The translations under genes were made by a program, and so were the position numbers. From Trinickia sp. Y13 (GTDB taxonomy: Bacteria > Pseudomonadota > Gammaproteobacteria > Burkholderiales > Burkholderiaceae): a stretch of 64,000 nucleotides of DNA. The DNA is taken from positions 186,001 through 250,000 of the forward strand of contig NZ_JAKWFK010000008.1 of assembly GCF_029522115.1 (NCBI RefSeq), written 5' to 3'. How positions within the stretch are numbered: position 1 is the stretch's first letter; each line of letters opens with the position of its first letter. This document shows, piece after piece, positions 8,350 through 16,944 of the stretch. A model generated the notes under the pieces. It made no database searches and was not told where the DNA came from. It worked only from the letters and a program-made list of their open reading frames with translations.

Positions 8350-9249
8350 TCAATCGGCCCCAGGCACCAACGAGGCGAGCCATTGCGTCAACGCAACGAA
8401 CGGCTCGTCGTTTGCGGCCGCGTCCGGCGCGACCAGGTAGTAGCCGGCGTCGCTGGCGAGCGGCAGGTCGAGCGGGGCGGTCAAGCGCCCCGATGCCAAT
8501 TCGTCCGCTATCAGGATTTCCGGCATCAGCGCCACGCCCATACCGGCTAGCGCGGCGCTCGAAAGCATCGTGAACAGCTCGTAGCGCGGGCCACGCACGG
8601 CTCGTGCGTCATCGCCGAAGCCATGCGTGCGAAACCACTCGCGCCACGCGTCGGGGCGAGTCGAAAGGTGCAAGAGCGGCATATCGATCAGGCGCTCCCG
8701 AGTGAGCGGTGCGACGGTGGACGCGAGCGCCGGACTGCAGACCGGCACTGCATTGCCTTCGCGAAACAACAGCGTGCCCTGCGTCCCCGGCCAAACGGAG
8801 CGGCCGAAATAGACAGCGGCATCGAACGGTGAATCGCTAAACAGAAACGGTTCGGTTCGAATCGAGAGGTTGACCGTGATATCGGGTCGCAGCGCCTGGA
8901 ATTGCGGCAGGCGCGGAATCAGCCATTGGCTGGCGAACGTGGGCACGACGGCCAATTCCAGCACGCGGCCCACACCGCGCTGCGCCATCAGCTCTAGGGT
9001 GTCGCGTTCGATGCGCTCGAGGCTCTTGCGGATCTGCGCGGCGTAATGCCTGCCGTGCGGCGTCAGCACGACGCGCTTCTTGATTCGCAGGAACAAAGCG
9101 ACCCCGAGCCGGTTCTCGAGCGCCGCGATTTGGCGGCATACGGCGCTCTGTGTGAGGGCAACCTCGTCGGCCGCGCGGGTGAAGCTCTCATGCCGCGCCG
9201 AGGCTTCGAAGATCTGCAGCGCGGCCAGGTTGGGGATGCCCTTTCTCAT
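8350..9249 (-). CDS. LysR-family regulator (GcvA-like), divergent from the 2-aminoadipate genes
   Basis: 299-residue LysR regulator with N-terminal helix-turn-helix (NLAALQIFEASARHESFTRAADEVALTQSAVCRQI) and a GcvA-type effector domain (FDAAVYFGRSVWPGTQG). The ATG at 9249 is chosen because it places the helix-turn-helix at the usual distance; an in-frame ATG at 9273 would add eight residues. The gene is divergent from the DUF1338 dioxygenase, aminotransferase and aldehyde dehydrogenase genes and is the obvious candidate to control them. The effector is unknown, perhaps 2-aminoadipate or 2-oxoadipate. Confidence 0.83.
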   Translation of the reverse strand: MRKGIPNLAALQIFEASARHESFTRAADEVALTQSAVCRQIAALENRLGVALFLRIKKRVVLTPHGRHYAAQIRKSLERIERDTLELMAQRGVGRVLELAVVPTFASQWLIPRLPQFQALRPDITVNLSIRTEPFLFSDSPFDAAVYFGRSVWPGTQGTLLFREGNAVPVCSPALASTVAPLTRERLIDMPLLHLSTRPDAWREWFRTHGFGDDARAVRGPRYELFTMLSSAALAGMGVALMPEILIADELASGRLTAPLDLPLASDAGYYLVAPDAAANDEPFVALTQWLASLVPGAD

Positions 9250-9450
9250 GGTGGGATGCCGCGCGCCGAGCATGCTCGATGGCGACTTAGTGAGTTTTGA
9301 GAATGAAGTCGTGAGTTTAAATCAATTGTGACGAACCGTCGCGGCGACGACAATCGCCTTCGTCAACTGGGTTCGCATGCGCCCGCGCACAGCTCCATGA
9401 GCCTCGCCCTAGAAGGTGTGGCTTTATTTCGTAAAACAGGGAATGATTCG

Positions 9451-10470
9451 ATGAACGGCAATCTCGACGCGCTGCTCGAAGCGGCTTGCGGACCCGGCGC
9501 CGCCCGGCGGTTGGTGCAATTGATGAATGTACCGCCTGCAATGGGGCGCTGGGAGGCCGGCGTCGCGACGCGTGCGGAACTTGCTCAGGCGCTGAACATG
9601 GCGCTGTTCGCGGGGTTGCTCGACCGCGTGCCGACAGGGCGCGCCTATACGGACGACGTCGTTCGCGACGGCGCGCGCGTGCAATTCGACCATGGCGCAC
9701 TGCGCACGGTGCGTTGGCCGCATTGCGGCGCGCTGCCGCCGGGCGAAGCGGCATTCACCCGCATCCTGAGGCCGCTCGGCTATCGGTTGAACGGCACGTA
9801 CCCGCTCGAGCGCATCAAGATGACCGGCCGCTCCTACGCGCATCTCGATGCGCCCGAGCACATCGCACAATTCTTCGTCAGCGAATTGCATCCCGAACGG
9901 TTCTCGCCCGAGTTCCAGCAAGCGGTGACGGAGGTCGTCGGTTCGTCCGCCGATCCGCTCACGCCGCAAGCCGTCGCGTGGCTCGCGGAACTCGAGCGCG
10001 ATGCCGCTTTGCCGAGCGCCGACGCTTGCGCGTTGCTGCCCATCCTCGTGCGCTGTTTCGATCGCCAACACGCGACGCCGCGTTTAGCCGATTACCTGAC
10101 GTTGCTCGAAGAATCGGCGGAAATGGCATGGATTGCCACCGAGGGCAACGCCTTCAACCACGCGACGGATCGCGTGGCCGACGTATTCGCGGTGGCCGAT
10201 ACGCAGCGGGCGTTGGGCCGGCCGATCAAGGAACGCGTCGAAGTGTCGAAATCCGGCCGCGTGAAGCAGACGGCGTTCCAAGCCGATCGCGTCGTGCGTG
10301 TGTTCATCGATGAGCAGGGCGGCGAAGTGCGCCGGGAAGTGCCGGGCTCCTTCTACGAATTCATCACGCGCGACATGTATGCCGACGACGAATCGGGCCG
10401 CGAGGCGCTCGATCTAGGTTTCGACGCCGGAAATGCGACGGGCATTTTCAAAATGACCGCGGCCGCGTGA
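9451..10470 (+). CDS. hglS: 2-oxoadipate dioxygenase/decarboxylase (DUF1338, YdcJ/HglS family)
   Basis: 339-residue DUF1338 protein. In characterised members the enzyme converts 2-oxoadipate to D-2-hydroxyglutarate with O2, using a non-haem metal centre. The three metal ligands are visible as H81 (VQFDHGALRT), H237 (EGNAFNHATDR) and E303 (GSFYEFI). The ATG at 9451 follows AGGGAATG at good distance. It is the first of three co-directional genes and is followed by a 2-aminoadipate-type aminotransferase, whose product is its substrate. This is the most specific evidence for the lysine/2-aminoadipate route here. Confidence 0.9.
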   Translation: MNGNLDALLEAACGPGAARRLVQLMNVPPAMGRWEAGVATRAELAQALNMALFAGLLDRVPTGRAYTDDVVRDGARVQFDHGALRTVRWPHCGALPPGEAAFTRILRPLGYRLNGTYPLERIKMTGRSYAHLDAPEHIAQFFVSELHPERFSPEFQQAVTEVVGSSADPLTPQAVAWLAELERDAALPSADACALLPILVRCFDRQHATPRLADYLTLLEESAEMAWIATEGNAFNHATDRVADVFAVADTQRALGRPIKERVEVSKSGRVKQTAFQADRVVRVFIDEQGGEVRREVPGSFYEFITRDMYADDESGREALDLGFDAGNATGIFKMTAAA

Positions 10471-10522
10471 ACGAGTCGATGGCGATGGCAATGGCACGGC
10501 CAATCTCGAAGCGGAGGGAAGC

Positions 10523-11767
10523 TTGACGACGTCATGCACTGCGGCGCCCCCGGCGCTGGATGATCAAGCCTACGCGTTCACGGCGCCTTTTCGCGCACCG
10601 CAAGGCTCGCCGATCCGGGAGTTGTTCAAGTACGTCGGCCGCCCCGGCATGATTTCGTTCGCGGGCGGCTATCCGTCGAAGGATCTGTTCGATCGCGACG
10701 GTATCGCCCGCGCGCTCGAGGCCGCGTATAGGAGCGACCCCATCGCCTGTTTGCAATATGGCGATACGGCCGGTGCGCCGTCGCTGCGCGCTTCGCTGGC
10801 GCAACTCATGATGGCGCGGGGCGTGCGCTGCGATGCGGACGATGTGCTCGTCACGACCGGCTCGCAACAAGGATTCGATTTGCTGCTACGCACGCTGATC
10901 GCCCCTGGCGATACGGCGCTCGTTGAAGAGCCCGCCTATCCCGCCGCGATTCAAGCGCTGCGCCTCGCAGGCGCGAACATCGTGCCGGTGCGTACCGATG
11001 CCGACGGAATCGATGTCGAGGCGCTCGCTGCGCAGCTCGATGCGTTGCCCGCGGCGAGCCGGCCCAAGCTGCTCTATACCGTGCCCACGTTTGCGAACCC
11101 GACCGGTGCGACGCTGCCGCGGGAACGGCGCGAAGCGTTGATCAAGCTGGCCGCGGCGCGGCGCATCGTGCTAGTCGAAGACGATCCGTACGGCGAACTG
11201 CGATTCTCCGGTACGGCGGTGCCGCCGATGATAGCGCTCGCGGACGCCTACCCTGGTGCGAGGGATTGGATCGTCTATTTCGGCAGCCTATCCAAGATCG
11301 TCGCGCCGGGGCTGCGTATCGGTTGGACAATCGCGCCTGCACCGATCGCGCGGCGTATGATCGTCGCCAAGCAGACTAGCGACTTATGCACGGCGCCGCT
11401 TTCGCAAGAGACGGCGCGGTACTACCTCGACAGCGGCAGCTTGGCGGTGCACCTGCGTTCGATCGTCGGCGCGTATCGCTCGCGCTGCGAGGCCTTGCTC
11501 AAAGCGCTCGCGCATTTTGCGCCGCACGCGATCGCGCTCAGCGCGCCGCAAGGCGGTATGTTCGTGTGGGCGCGGCTGACGGGCGGGCGAGATGCCGCCG
11601 AAGTGCTCAAGCGAGCCATCGAGCAGAACGTCATGTTCGTTCCCGGCGCGGCGTTTTTCGTCCGCACGCCGGACGCGAGCAGCCTGCGCTTATCGTTCGC
11701 CGCGCCGAGCGAGGCGGAGGCGTTCGAAGGCGCCCGCCGCCTCGCTGTCGCGCTGGCGCAAGCATAA
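10523..11767 (+). CDS. PLP-dependent aminotransferase, LysN/2-aminoadipate aminotransferase type
   Basis: 414-residue fold-type I aminotransferase of the MocR-catalytic-domain/LysN group, without an N-terminal GntR domain. It begins GSPIRELFKYVGRPGMISFAGGYPS, and the PLP-binding lysine is K258 in YFGSLSKIVAPGLRIGW. The start is a TTG at 10523 with GGAGGG eight bases before it. It sits 52 bases after the 2-oxoadipate dioxygenase gene and before an aldehyde dehydrogenase for aminoadipate semialdehyde. 2-Aminoadipate to 2-oxoadipate is therefore the likely reaction; an aromatic or branched-chain substrate is a less likely alternative. Confidence 0.85.
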   Translation: MTTSCTAAPPALDDQAYAFTAPFRAPQGSPIRELFKYVGRPGMISFAGGYPSKDLFDRDGIARALEAAYRSDPIACLQYGDTAGAPSLRASLAQLMMARGVRCDADDVLVTTGSQQGFDLLLRTLIAPGDTALVEEPAYPAAIQALRLAGANIVPVRTDADGIDVEALAAQLDALPAASRPKLLYTVPTFANPTGATLPRERREALIKLAAARRIVLVEDDPYGELRFSGTAVPPMIALADAYPGARDWIVYFGSLSKIVAPGLRIGWTIAPAPIARRMIVAKQTSDLCTAPLSQETARYYLDSGSLAVHLRSIVGAYRSRCEALLKALAHFAPHAIALSAPQGGMFVWARLTGGRDAAEVLKRAIEQNVMFVPGAAFFVRTPDASSLRLSFAAPSEAEAFEGARRLAVALAQA

Positions 11768-11919
11768 GCTGCGCTCGCGCCCGCATGCATCGGCTTGCGC
11801 AGGCGGCGCGAACGCGTTTCAATCGCTGAAGCCGGGTGCTTCTCGCCGTATGATCGCGCAGGCGGAGCATCCTAGTCATTGCGCGCTACATTGTTTCGAT
11901 TCGACCTAAAGAGGACGTG

Positions 11920-13431
11920 ATGGTAGTCAACGACATTCTTGCAACGCTGGGCGTCGACCTTTCCACCTGGAAGGGCGACGCGTTGACGTCCCGTTCGCCG
12001 CGCGACGGTGCAACGCTTGCGACGCTCGCCGTCGATTCGGCGGCGGACGCCGAGCGCAAGATCGACGCCGCGCACGCCGCGTTCTTGAAGTGGCGCACCG
12101 TGCCCGCGCCGCTGCGCGGCGAGCTCGTGCGCGTGTTCGGCAACGTGTTGCGCAAGCACAAGGAGCCGCTTGGTCAGTTGGTGACGCTCGAGGCCGGAAA
12201 GATCCGCTCCGAAGGGCTCGGCGAAGTGCAGGAAATGATCGACATCTGCGACTTCGCTGTCGGGTTGTCGCGCCAACTTTACGGTTTGACGATCGCATCC
12301 GAACGTCCGGGGCACCGGATGATGGAGACGTGGCATCCGCTCGGCGTGTGCGGCGTGATCTCGGCGTTCAACTTTCCTGTGGCCGTATGGGCGTGGAATG
12401 CCGCGCTGGCGCTCGTCTGCGGCGATCCCATCGTATGGAAGCCGTCCGAGAAGACACCGCTGACCGCGATCGCGTGCGAGGCGCTGTTCAACCAGGCCGT
12501 TCGCGAATTCGATCAAACCCATTCGGGCGTTGCGCCCGCAGGGCTGACGCAACTCGTCATCGGCGGCCGCGATGTGGGCGAAGCGTTGACGCGTTCGCAC
12601 AAAGTGCCGCTGGTTAGCGCGACCGGCAGCGTGCGCATGGGTATCGAGGTGGCGCAGACGCTGAGCAAACGGCTCGCGCGCAGCATTCTCGAACTGGGCG
12701 GCAACAACGGCATGATCGTCGCGCCGAGCGCCGATCTCGATCTCGTCGTGCGCGCCGTCACGTTCGCGGCTGTCGGCACCGCCGGCCAGCGTTGCACCAC
12801 GCTGCGCCGCTTGATCGTGCATCGCAGTGTCGTCGAGACGCTGTTGCCCCGCCTCGAAAAAGCGTTCGCCTCGGTGAAGGTGGGCGATCCCCTCGACGCC
12901 GATACGCTCGTCGGCCCGCTCATCGATCGCGCCTCGTTCGACGCGATGCAAGCGGCGCTGGCCGAGGCGCGTAAGGACGGCGGCCAAGTGGCGGGCGGCG
13001 AGCGCGTCGATGCCGGTCACGACAGCGCCTACTATGTCCGTCCCGCGATCGTGCGGATGCCGGCGCAGACGGGTGTCGTCGAGCGCGAAACGTTCGCGCC
13101 GATCCTTTATGTCCTCGTGTACGACGATTTCGAGCAAGCGCTTGCCGTGCACAACGCCGTGCCGCAAGGGCTTTCGTCGGCCATTTTCACGAACGACATG
13201 CGCGAGGCCGAGCAATTCATGTCGGCCGCCGGCAGCGATTGCGGCATCGTCAACGTGAACATCGGCACGAGCGGCGCCGAGATCGGCGGTGCGTTCGGCG
13301 GGGAGAAAGAAACGGGCGGAGGACGTGAATCGGGTTCCGACTCGTGGAAGAACTACATGCGCCGGGCGACGAACACGATCAATTACAGTCGCGAGTTGCC
13401 GCTTGCACAGGGTGTGAAGTTCGACGTCTGA
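11920..13431 (+). CDS. amaB: ALDH7-type aldehyde dehydrogenase, L-aminoadipate-semialdehyde dehydrogenase (AmaB-like)
   Basis: 503-residue NAD(P)-dependent aldehyde dehydrogenase. The catalytic pair is visible as E258 in ELGGNNG and C292 in GTAGQRCTT. The double asparagine in ELGGNNG and the C-terminal NVNIGTSGAEIGGAFGGEKETGGGRESGSDSW are typical of the ALDH7/antiquitin group, which oxidises aminoadipate semialdehyde. An AAAGAGG box precedes GTG 11917 and ATG 11920; the ATG has the better spacing. It completes the block converting the pipecolate oxidase product to 2-oxoadipate and on to 2-hydroxyglutarate. It converges with the BetR-type gene across a strong hairpin. Confidence 0.88.
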   Translation: MVVNDILATLGVDLSTWKGDALTSRSPRDGATLATLAVDSAADAERKIDAAHAAFLKWRTVPAPLRGELVRVFGNVLRKHKEPLGQLVTLEAGKIRSEGLGEVQEMIDICDFAVGLSRQLYGLTIASERPGHRMMETWHPLGVCGVISAFNFPVAVWAWNAALALVCGDPIVWKPSEKTPLTAIACEALFNQAVREFDQTHSGVAPAGLTQLVIGGRDVGEALTRSHKVPLVSATGSVRMGIEVAQTLSKRLARSILELGGNNGMIVAPSADLDLVVRAVTFAAVGTAGQRCTTLRRLIVHRSVVETLLPRLEKAFASVKVGDPLDADTLVGPLIDRASFDAMQAALAEARKDGGQVAGGERVDAGHDSAYYVRPAIVRMPAQTGVVERETFAPILYVLVYDDFEQALAVHNAVPQGLSSAIFTNDMREAEQFMSAAGSDCGIVNVNIGTSGAEIGGAFGGEKETGGGRESGSDSWKNYMRRATNTINYSRELPLAQGVKFDV

Positions 13432-13447
13432 GCGCGAGCGCCAGGGC

Positions 13448-13471
13448 CGGCCCCGGATTGAGCCGGGGCCG
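13448..13471. terminator. Bidirectional stem-loop between convergent genes
   Basis: Perfect 9-bp GC stem CGGCCCCGG / CCGGGGCCG with loop ATTGAG. It fills the 42-base gap between the convergent aldehyde dehydrogenase and BetR-type genes. No T tract on either side. Confidence 0.6.
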
Positions 13472-13473
13472 CG

Positions 13474-14328
13474 TTACGTGCGGCCGAGGCGCTTGGACAG
13501 ATCGGCGACGAGAATCGCCAGACGCGCCGGCTTCTCGTAGCAGGCGACGTCGAACCGGCGAATGACTTCGCTGATGTCCGATTCGCTGGCTTTGCCGGTC
13601 AGCAGATCGCCGGTCAGTAGAAAGATCGCGGCATCGGGCCGCGGCGAGCGGCGCACGGCTTCGATGGCGGATGCGGCCGTGCGCTCGCCGAAAAGCCAAT
13701 CGGTGATGACGGCATCGAACGTTTTCGTCCGCAAGGCCTCGATGAACGTGGACAGCTCGTCGTACGCCGTGGCCGCAAAGCCGTTTTGCGCGAGATAGTC
13801 GCAAAGCGCTTCGGCCGCGGCGGGGTCGGCGTCCACCACGGCCACGCTCGCGCGCTGCGCTTGCGTGCGCCGCGGGTGGATCTCGATCTTGAGGACTTCG
13901 TGCGCGCGCTCGCCCGGTACGCCGTCGCACCAAACGATGCGCCAGCGATCGCCTTCGCCGTAGGCCACGAATTCCGCGCGCTCATACGGACCGAGTTGCT
14001 CGCCGATCCAAGCGATGCACGGCCCTTCGAACGCGCCGACGTTGATCATGGCCTCGCGCGGCTGCACGCCTGCACCGCCGATGCCGTTTTCTTGCGTACC
14101 GAACAGTTGGGTGGGTGGTTCGCCGAATGCTTCGGCCACCTTGCGGATTTGCGCGAGGGTCCAAGGACTGCTGCCGCGCAACTTGCGGTGGCCTTGGGAA
14201 AAGCTCAAATCGAGGATCCGGCACAGCTCGGTCGTCTGCTGTCGTTTGCTTATGCCATGGCGAACCATCAGCGCGCGCACGCGGTCGGCAACGGTGAGAG
14301 AGTCCGCTAAGGTGGCTTCAGTGGTCAT
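13474..14328 (-). CDS. BetR-type helix-turn-helix protein with C-terminal receiver-like domain
   Basis: 284-residue regulator. The first 70 residues form a BetR-like helix-turn-helix (ADRVRALMVRHGISKRQQTTEL, then LDLSFSQGHRKLRGSSPWTLAQI). The C-terminal 120 residues resemble a response-regulator receiver (VAVVDADPAAAEALCDYLAQ, TFDAVITDWLFGERT, IFLLTGD, ACYEKP) with a plausible phospho-acceptor Asp in ITDW. The receiver is at the C-terminus, the reverse of normal response regulators. No kinase is adjacent. It is divergent from the Delta1-pyrroline/piperideine-2-carboxylate reductase gene with 274 bases between. Confidence 0.72.
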   Translation of the reverse strand: MTTEATLADSLTVADRVRALMVRHGISKRQQTTELCRILDLSFSQGHRKLRGSSPWTLAQIRKVAEAFGEPPTQLFGTQENGIGGAGVQPREAMINVGAFEGPCIAWIGEQLGPYERAEFVAYGEGDRWRIVWCDGVPGERAHEVLKIEIHPRRTQAQRASVAVVDADPAAAEALCDYLAQNGFAATAYDELSTFIEALRTKTFDAVITDWLFGERTAASAIEAVRRSPRPDAAIFLLTGDLLTGKASESDISEVIRRFDVACYEKPARLAILVADLSKRLGRT

Positions 14329-14602
14329 GCTTCAGGATGCATCGGCGCTGCGGGTAGAGGATGCGCGGTTAGGAACCCGTGCGTCGTGCGCCGCAACGCT
14401 CAAAAGTGAGTAGGCGCGGCGTATTTTAACGGGCAACCCACCTGCGCACGGCCGTCAAATATGTATCGACAGGTTACGTTCGTTACTGGTGGTCAATGGC
14501 GAGGCCCGCGGCAATTTGACTGACACATTGCCGCGGGCGCGCTCGACCGCGACAATGCACGTTCGACGCGCCTTCGGGCGCCGTCGCATTGGAGAAAACC
14601 CT

Positions 14603-15529
14603 ATGACAATGCAGTTTTTCGACGCCACCGCAACGGCAAGGTTGACACCGTTTCCCGCGCTCGTCGATGCGCTGGCGCACGCCTGCGTCGAAGCCGCGCG
14701 CGGTGAAATCGCGAGCCCGGCGCGGCTCGTCGTGCCGCTCAACCGCGGCGGAACGATGCTGTCCATGCCGGCTGCGGCGCGCGACCTTGCCATCCATAAG
14801 CTTGTCACCGTGTGTCCCGTGAACCGCGAACGCTCGTTGCCCACGATTCACGGTCATGTCAGCGTCTGCGATCCCGATACGGGCGAGGCGCTGCTGGCGC
14901 TGGATGGTCCCACGGTGACAGGCCGGCGCACGGCCGCAGTGACGCTGCTCGCCATGCGCACCTTCTCGAGCTCTGCGCCGGGCGAGATTCTGCTCGTCGG
15001 GACCGGAACGCAAGCGGTCCACCACGTGCATGCGTTTGCTTCGGTCTATCCCGGCGCGCGCGTGCGGGTGCGCGGCAGTTCGCTGTCGCGTGCGAAGGCG
15101 TTTTGCGAGGAGCATGGTCACTTGATCGCGCTCAGCCCGATGACGGACGCCGAGACGCTCGACCCCTTCGACGCGGTCATTACGCTGACGACCAGCCGCG
15201 CGCCCGTTTATGACGAACCTGCGCGCCGTGGACGGCTCGTGATCGGGGTCGGGGCGTTCACGCCCGAGATGGCGGAAATCGGCGCGCGCACGCTCGAAGG
15301 CAGCCGCTTGTATGTGGACGACCTGGCCGGCGCAAAGCACGAAGCCGGCGATTTCATCCAGGCGGGCGTCGATTGGGCACGCGTCAACGCGCTTGCCGAT
15401 ATGCTGGCCGCCGGAGCGACGGCGGCGTCGAGCACCGGCGAGGATGCCGAACCCGTCGTTTTCAAAAGCGTGGGTTGCGCCGCGTGGGATCTGGCCGCGT
15501 GCCGGGTTGCCCGGCAGGTGTTGGGTTAG
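14603..15529 (+). CDS. Delta1-piperideine-2-carboxylate / Delta1-pyrroline-2-carboxylate reductase (ornithine cyclodeaminase/mu-crystallin family)
   Basis: 308-residue ornithine-cyclodeaminase-fold protein. The Rossmann motif is LLVGTGTQAVHH near residue 131, and the N-terminal substrate domain includes the SMPAAARDLAIHKLVT segment. Bacterial members of this branch reduce the cyclic imines of trans-3-hydroxyproline and D-lysine breakdown. Start ATG 14603 has GGAGAAAA upstream. In the present context it could make L-pipecolate from Delta1-piperideine-2-carboxylate and feed the oxidase at 5.0-6.3 kb, or proline in connection with the hydroxyproline-type genes at the window start. True ornithine cyclodeaminase is less likely. 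Confidence 0.8.
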   Translation: MTMQFFDATATARLTPFPALVDALAHACVEAARGEIASPARLVVPLNRGGTMLSMPAAARDLAIHKLVTVCPVNRERSLPTIHGHVSVCDPDTGEALLALDGPTVTGRRTAAVTLLAMRTFSSSAPGEILLVGTGTQAVHHVHAFASVYPGARVRVRGSSLSRAKAFCEEHGHLIALSPMTDAETLDPFDAVITLTTSRAPVYDEPARRGRLVIGVGAFTPEMAEIGARTLEGSRLYVDDLAGAKHEAGDFIQAGVDWARVNALADMLAAGATAASSTGEDAEPVVFKSVGCAAWDLAACRVARQVLG

Positions 15530-15565
15530 CGGCCGAGGCAAGGGGCGATCGACCGCGTAATCGTC

Positions 15566-16198
15566 GTGAACGACTTTTCGCATCCTATCGTGCCGCTCGC
15601 TCGCGAGGAACTGCCGGTCGATACCGTCGAGCTCGCGCGTTTCATGGTGGGCAAATGCCTTGTGCACGACTCCGCGCACGGCCGCCTGAGCGGACGAATC
15701 GTGGAGACCGAGGCCTATCCGCTCGGAGATTCCACGAACCACGCTTACCGAGGGCTGCGTCCATATAACCGCGCGCTATTTCGCGCACCCGGGCATGCGT
15801 ACGTGCGGCTAGTCTACGGCGCGTGTTACATGATCAATTTGTCGGCCGAGCCGGAAGGCATGGGCGCAGCCGTGCTGCTTCGCGCCGTGGAGCCGCTCGA
15901 TGGCATTCCCCTCATGCAGGCGAGACGCCCCGGCGCGAAACTCATCGATCTAACCCGTGGGCCGGGGCGCCTGTGCGCCGCCTTCGGCATCGGCCCTGAA
16001 GCCGATGGGGCGGACCTGTGCGGACGCGGCGCGCTTTGGCTGGGGCGTTTAAGTGGCGGCGAGCCGCGCGTCGCCCGCATTGCTGCAACCAAGCGAATCG
16101 GGCTGTCGCGCGAGATGCATGCTCCCCTGCGCTTCTACGAGTTGGGCAGCGCATTCGTCAGCGGCCCGAAGCGGTTGCTCCAGCCGCTGCTGCGGTAG
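15566..16198 (+). CDS. 3-methyladenine DNA glycosylase (AAG/MPG family)
   Basis: 210-residue alkylpurine DNA glycosylase. The catalytic glutamate is in GRIVETEAY near residue 51, followed by the DNA-binding [20 protein letters not shown] and the [14 protein letters not shown] segment. It excises alkylated and deaminated purines to start base-excision repair. The start is a GTG, 36 bases after the reductase gene. The last 150 bases overlap, on the opposite strand, the end of the luxI-type gene braI. Confidence 0.9.
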   Translation: MNDFSHPIVPLAREELPVDTVELARFMVGKCLVHDSAHGRLSGRIVETEAYPLGDSTNHAYRGLRPYNRALFRAPGHAYVRLVYGACYMINLSAEPEGMGAAVLLRAVEPLDGIPLMQARRPGAKLIDLTRGPGRLCAAFGIGPEADGADLCGRGALWLGRLSGGEPRVARIAATKRIGLSREMHAPLRFYELGSAFVSGPKRLLQPLLR

Positions 16199-16786
16199 GC
16201 CGCATGGGTGCGCGTGGCCAAACAGCGCTTCGTGGGTTTGCTTGCCGAGGTCGATTGCCAAGGCGACCGCGTTGACGCGCCCGATCTTCATGGGCGGGCC
16301 GAAGCGACGCATTTCAATTCGAGCGCGCGCGAGCAGCCGCTCGACCGCGGTGGTCGTGACGGTCACATAGCTCGTGACGCCCATGCGATCGGCAAAATCG
16401 ACGACAGCGCGCATTGCATCGAGTGCGAGTTCACCGAAGCCGTAGCCTGCTCGCTCGGGCGAGACGATCGCGAAGCGGCTCAATTCCCAAACGCACGCAG
16501 CAGCGGGCGCGCGCTGCCCGTGCAGCAGTTCAGGGAAGGTGTCGCGCAACATGTAAGGCCCTTGAGTCGGCAGCAGCCGCCAGCAGCCGCAGACTGCGCC
16601 GGAAGCATTTCGTACGAGCATGTAATAGGGCGACTGCGCATCGTAATGATCGATTTCCATTCCCGACAAGACGGCGACTTCCCATCCCATACGTTCGCCG
16701 AATATTTTGGCGCGCAAGCGATACATCTGCGCCAGTGCGTCGAGATCGAAGCTATGTTGCTTATCGATGGTGATCTTCGCATTCAT
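16049..16786 (-). CDS. braI: Acyl-homoserine-lactone synthase (LuxI family, BraI/LasI type) with C-terminal extension
   Basis: 245-residue LuxI-family synthase. Conserved residues are R25, F29, W35, D46, D49, R70, F84, E101 and R104 ([10 protein letters not shown]). The recognisable domain ends near residue 200 ([13 protein letters not shown]); the last 45 or so residues are encoded antisense to the DNA glycosylase gene and look like run-on sequence. An RsaL-type gene is divergent and a LasR/BraR-type receptor lies beyond it, so this resembles the Paraburkholderia BraI/BraR-RsaL system, which makes long-chain 3-oxo signals; the actual acyl chain is not readable. A lux-box-like site lies 72 bases upstream. 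Confidence 0.9.
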   Translation of the reverse strand: MNAKITIDKQHSFDLDALAQMYRLRAKIFGERMGWEVAVLSGMEIDHYDAQSPYYMLVRNASGAVCGCWRLLPTQGPYMLRDTFPELLHGQRAPAAACVWELSRFAIVSPERAGYGFGELALDAMRAVVDFADRMGVTSYVTVTTTAVERLLARARIEMRRFGPPMKIGRVNAVALAIDLGKQTHEALFGHAHPCGLPQQRLEQPLRAADECAAQLVEAQGSMHLARQPDSLGCSNAGDARLAAT

Positions 16787-16857
16787 CTCGCTCTCCCGGA
16801 TTGTTATGGCTTATCACCTACGGGGCATAGACCATATGCACTTTGCGTGCTGCTTGT

Positions 16858-16877
16858 AACTGTCAAGCAAGATAGGT
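16858..16877. promoter_or_regulatory. Candidate lux box between braI and rsaL
   Basis: AACTGTCAAGCAAGATAGGT is an imperfect dyad (CTGTC / GATAG arms) 72 bases upstream of braI and 68 bases before the rsaL start. Position fits a LuxR site for the synthase promoter. The right arm deviates from the CTGNCA pattern, so it is weaker than the boxes at the cepI locus. Confidence 0.5.
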
Positions 16878-16944
16878 ACAAATCGCCGGTGACACTTGGG
16901 ATGATTCGGGTATCGAGTACGCTCCTGACCAGGTGAAAAGAACT

